This document shows, piece after piece, positions 63,812 to 64,000 of a stretch of DNA of 64,000 nucleotides (positions are counted from its first letter, which is position 1; every line of letters starts with the position of its first letter). The position numbers and the translations under genes were made by a program. Origin of the DNA: Papaver somniferum. Its lineage: Eukaryota > Streptophyta > Magnoliopsida > Ranunculales > Papaveraceae. The notes below the pieces were generated by a model that saw nothing but the letters and a program-made list of their open reading frames with translations, had not been told where the DNA came from and ran no database searches. The stretch is taken from positions 156,852,210 through 156,916,209 of the forward strand of contig NC_039359.1 of assembly GCF_003573695.1 (NCBI RefSeq). The letters are read 5' to 3'.

Positions 63812-64000
63812 TTATTCCTCACTACTACTAGCAAATCTGAGTACAGATGACATGTAGAGAACATAATCTTAGGTATCTTGATAAAAAATTCTTTCAATTG
63901 TTTTTTTTCTTTTTGAGATTCATACAGAACTGAGAACATCCACAAGGAAATAATGTAGCTTAAAATCAACAAAACGTTCAGAAGATAAGGAGATAAGGTT

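Overview
The window is nuclear DNA of a flowering plant, almost certainly a dicot. It is AT-rich, its genes have many GT-AG introns, and it contains two complete plant genes, non-LTR and LTR retrotransposons nested in each other, Harbinger- and hAT-type DNA elements, and miniature inverted-repeat elements. Nothing here fixes the species.

Layout. 1-3,716: a PIF/Harbinger transposon with a decayed transposase, plus two divergent Myb/SANT-like genes around an intergenic stretch dense in AACGGTTA-type motifs. 3,948-21,600: a 5'-truncated LINE on the minus strand, split by two LTR retrotransposons with exact target duplications: a non-autonomous family-A element (4,199-10,977, TSD GCTGC) and a Tat/Ogre-like element lacking reverse transcriptase (11,717-20,579, TSD GAATA) that carries an intron-containing antisense gene. 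21,600-29,800: mostly non-coding, with a GC-rich minisatellite, a frameshifted histone-H3/CENH3-like exon, MITEs and a decayed mobile gene. 29,844-31,740 and 45,435-47,000: two copies of a hAT-like family (8-bp TSDs) packed with the 9-mer AGTTCGGTT in both orientations.

The two host genes are both on the minus strand. 32,365-37,646 is an ALE2-like receptor kinase (12 exons, about 1,112 aa) with a 15-copy, 33-bp proline-rich minisatellite in its ectodomain. 41,645-45,269 is a CwfJ/CWF19L1-like CCCH zinc-finger protein (9 exons, 600 aa) that contains a textbook U12-type AT-AC intron.

From 47,300 to 63,811 there is a second LINE, split by another family-A LTR element (50,558-63,140, TSD AGTAT). 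That element was itself hit by a hAT-like insertion carrying two exons of a CAMTA transcription factor, and was then enlarged by a 3.8-kb tandem duplication that copied one LTR plus flanking LINE sequence. The result is host fragment in DNA transposon in LTR element in LINE.

The less expected signals are: compensatory base changes in leader hairpins shared by the two family-A elements; MYB-core motif arrays in a transposon that encodes Myb-like proteins; the CAMTA capture; the U12 intron; and the antisense multi-intron gene in the RT-less retroelement. Exon boundaries were read by eye from splice signals and phase, not from transcripts.
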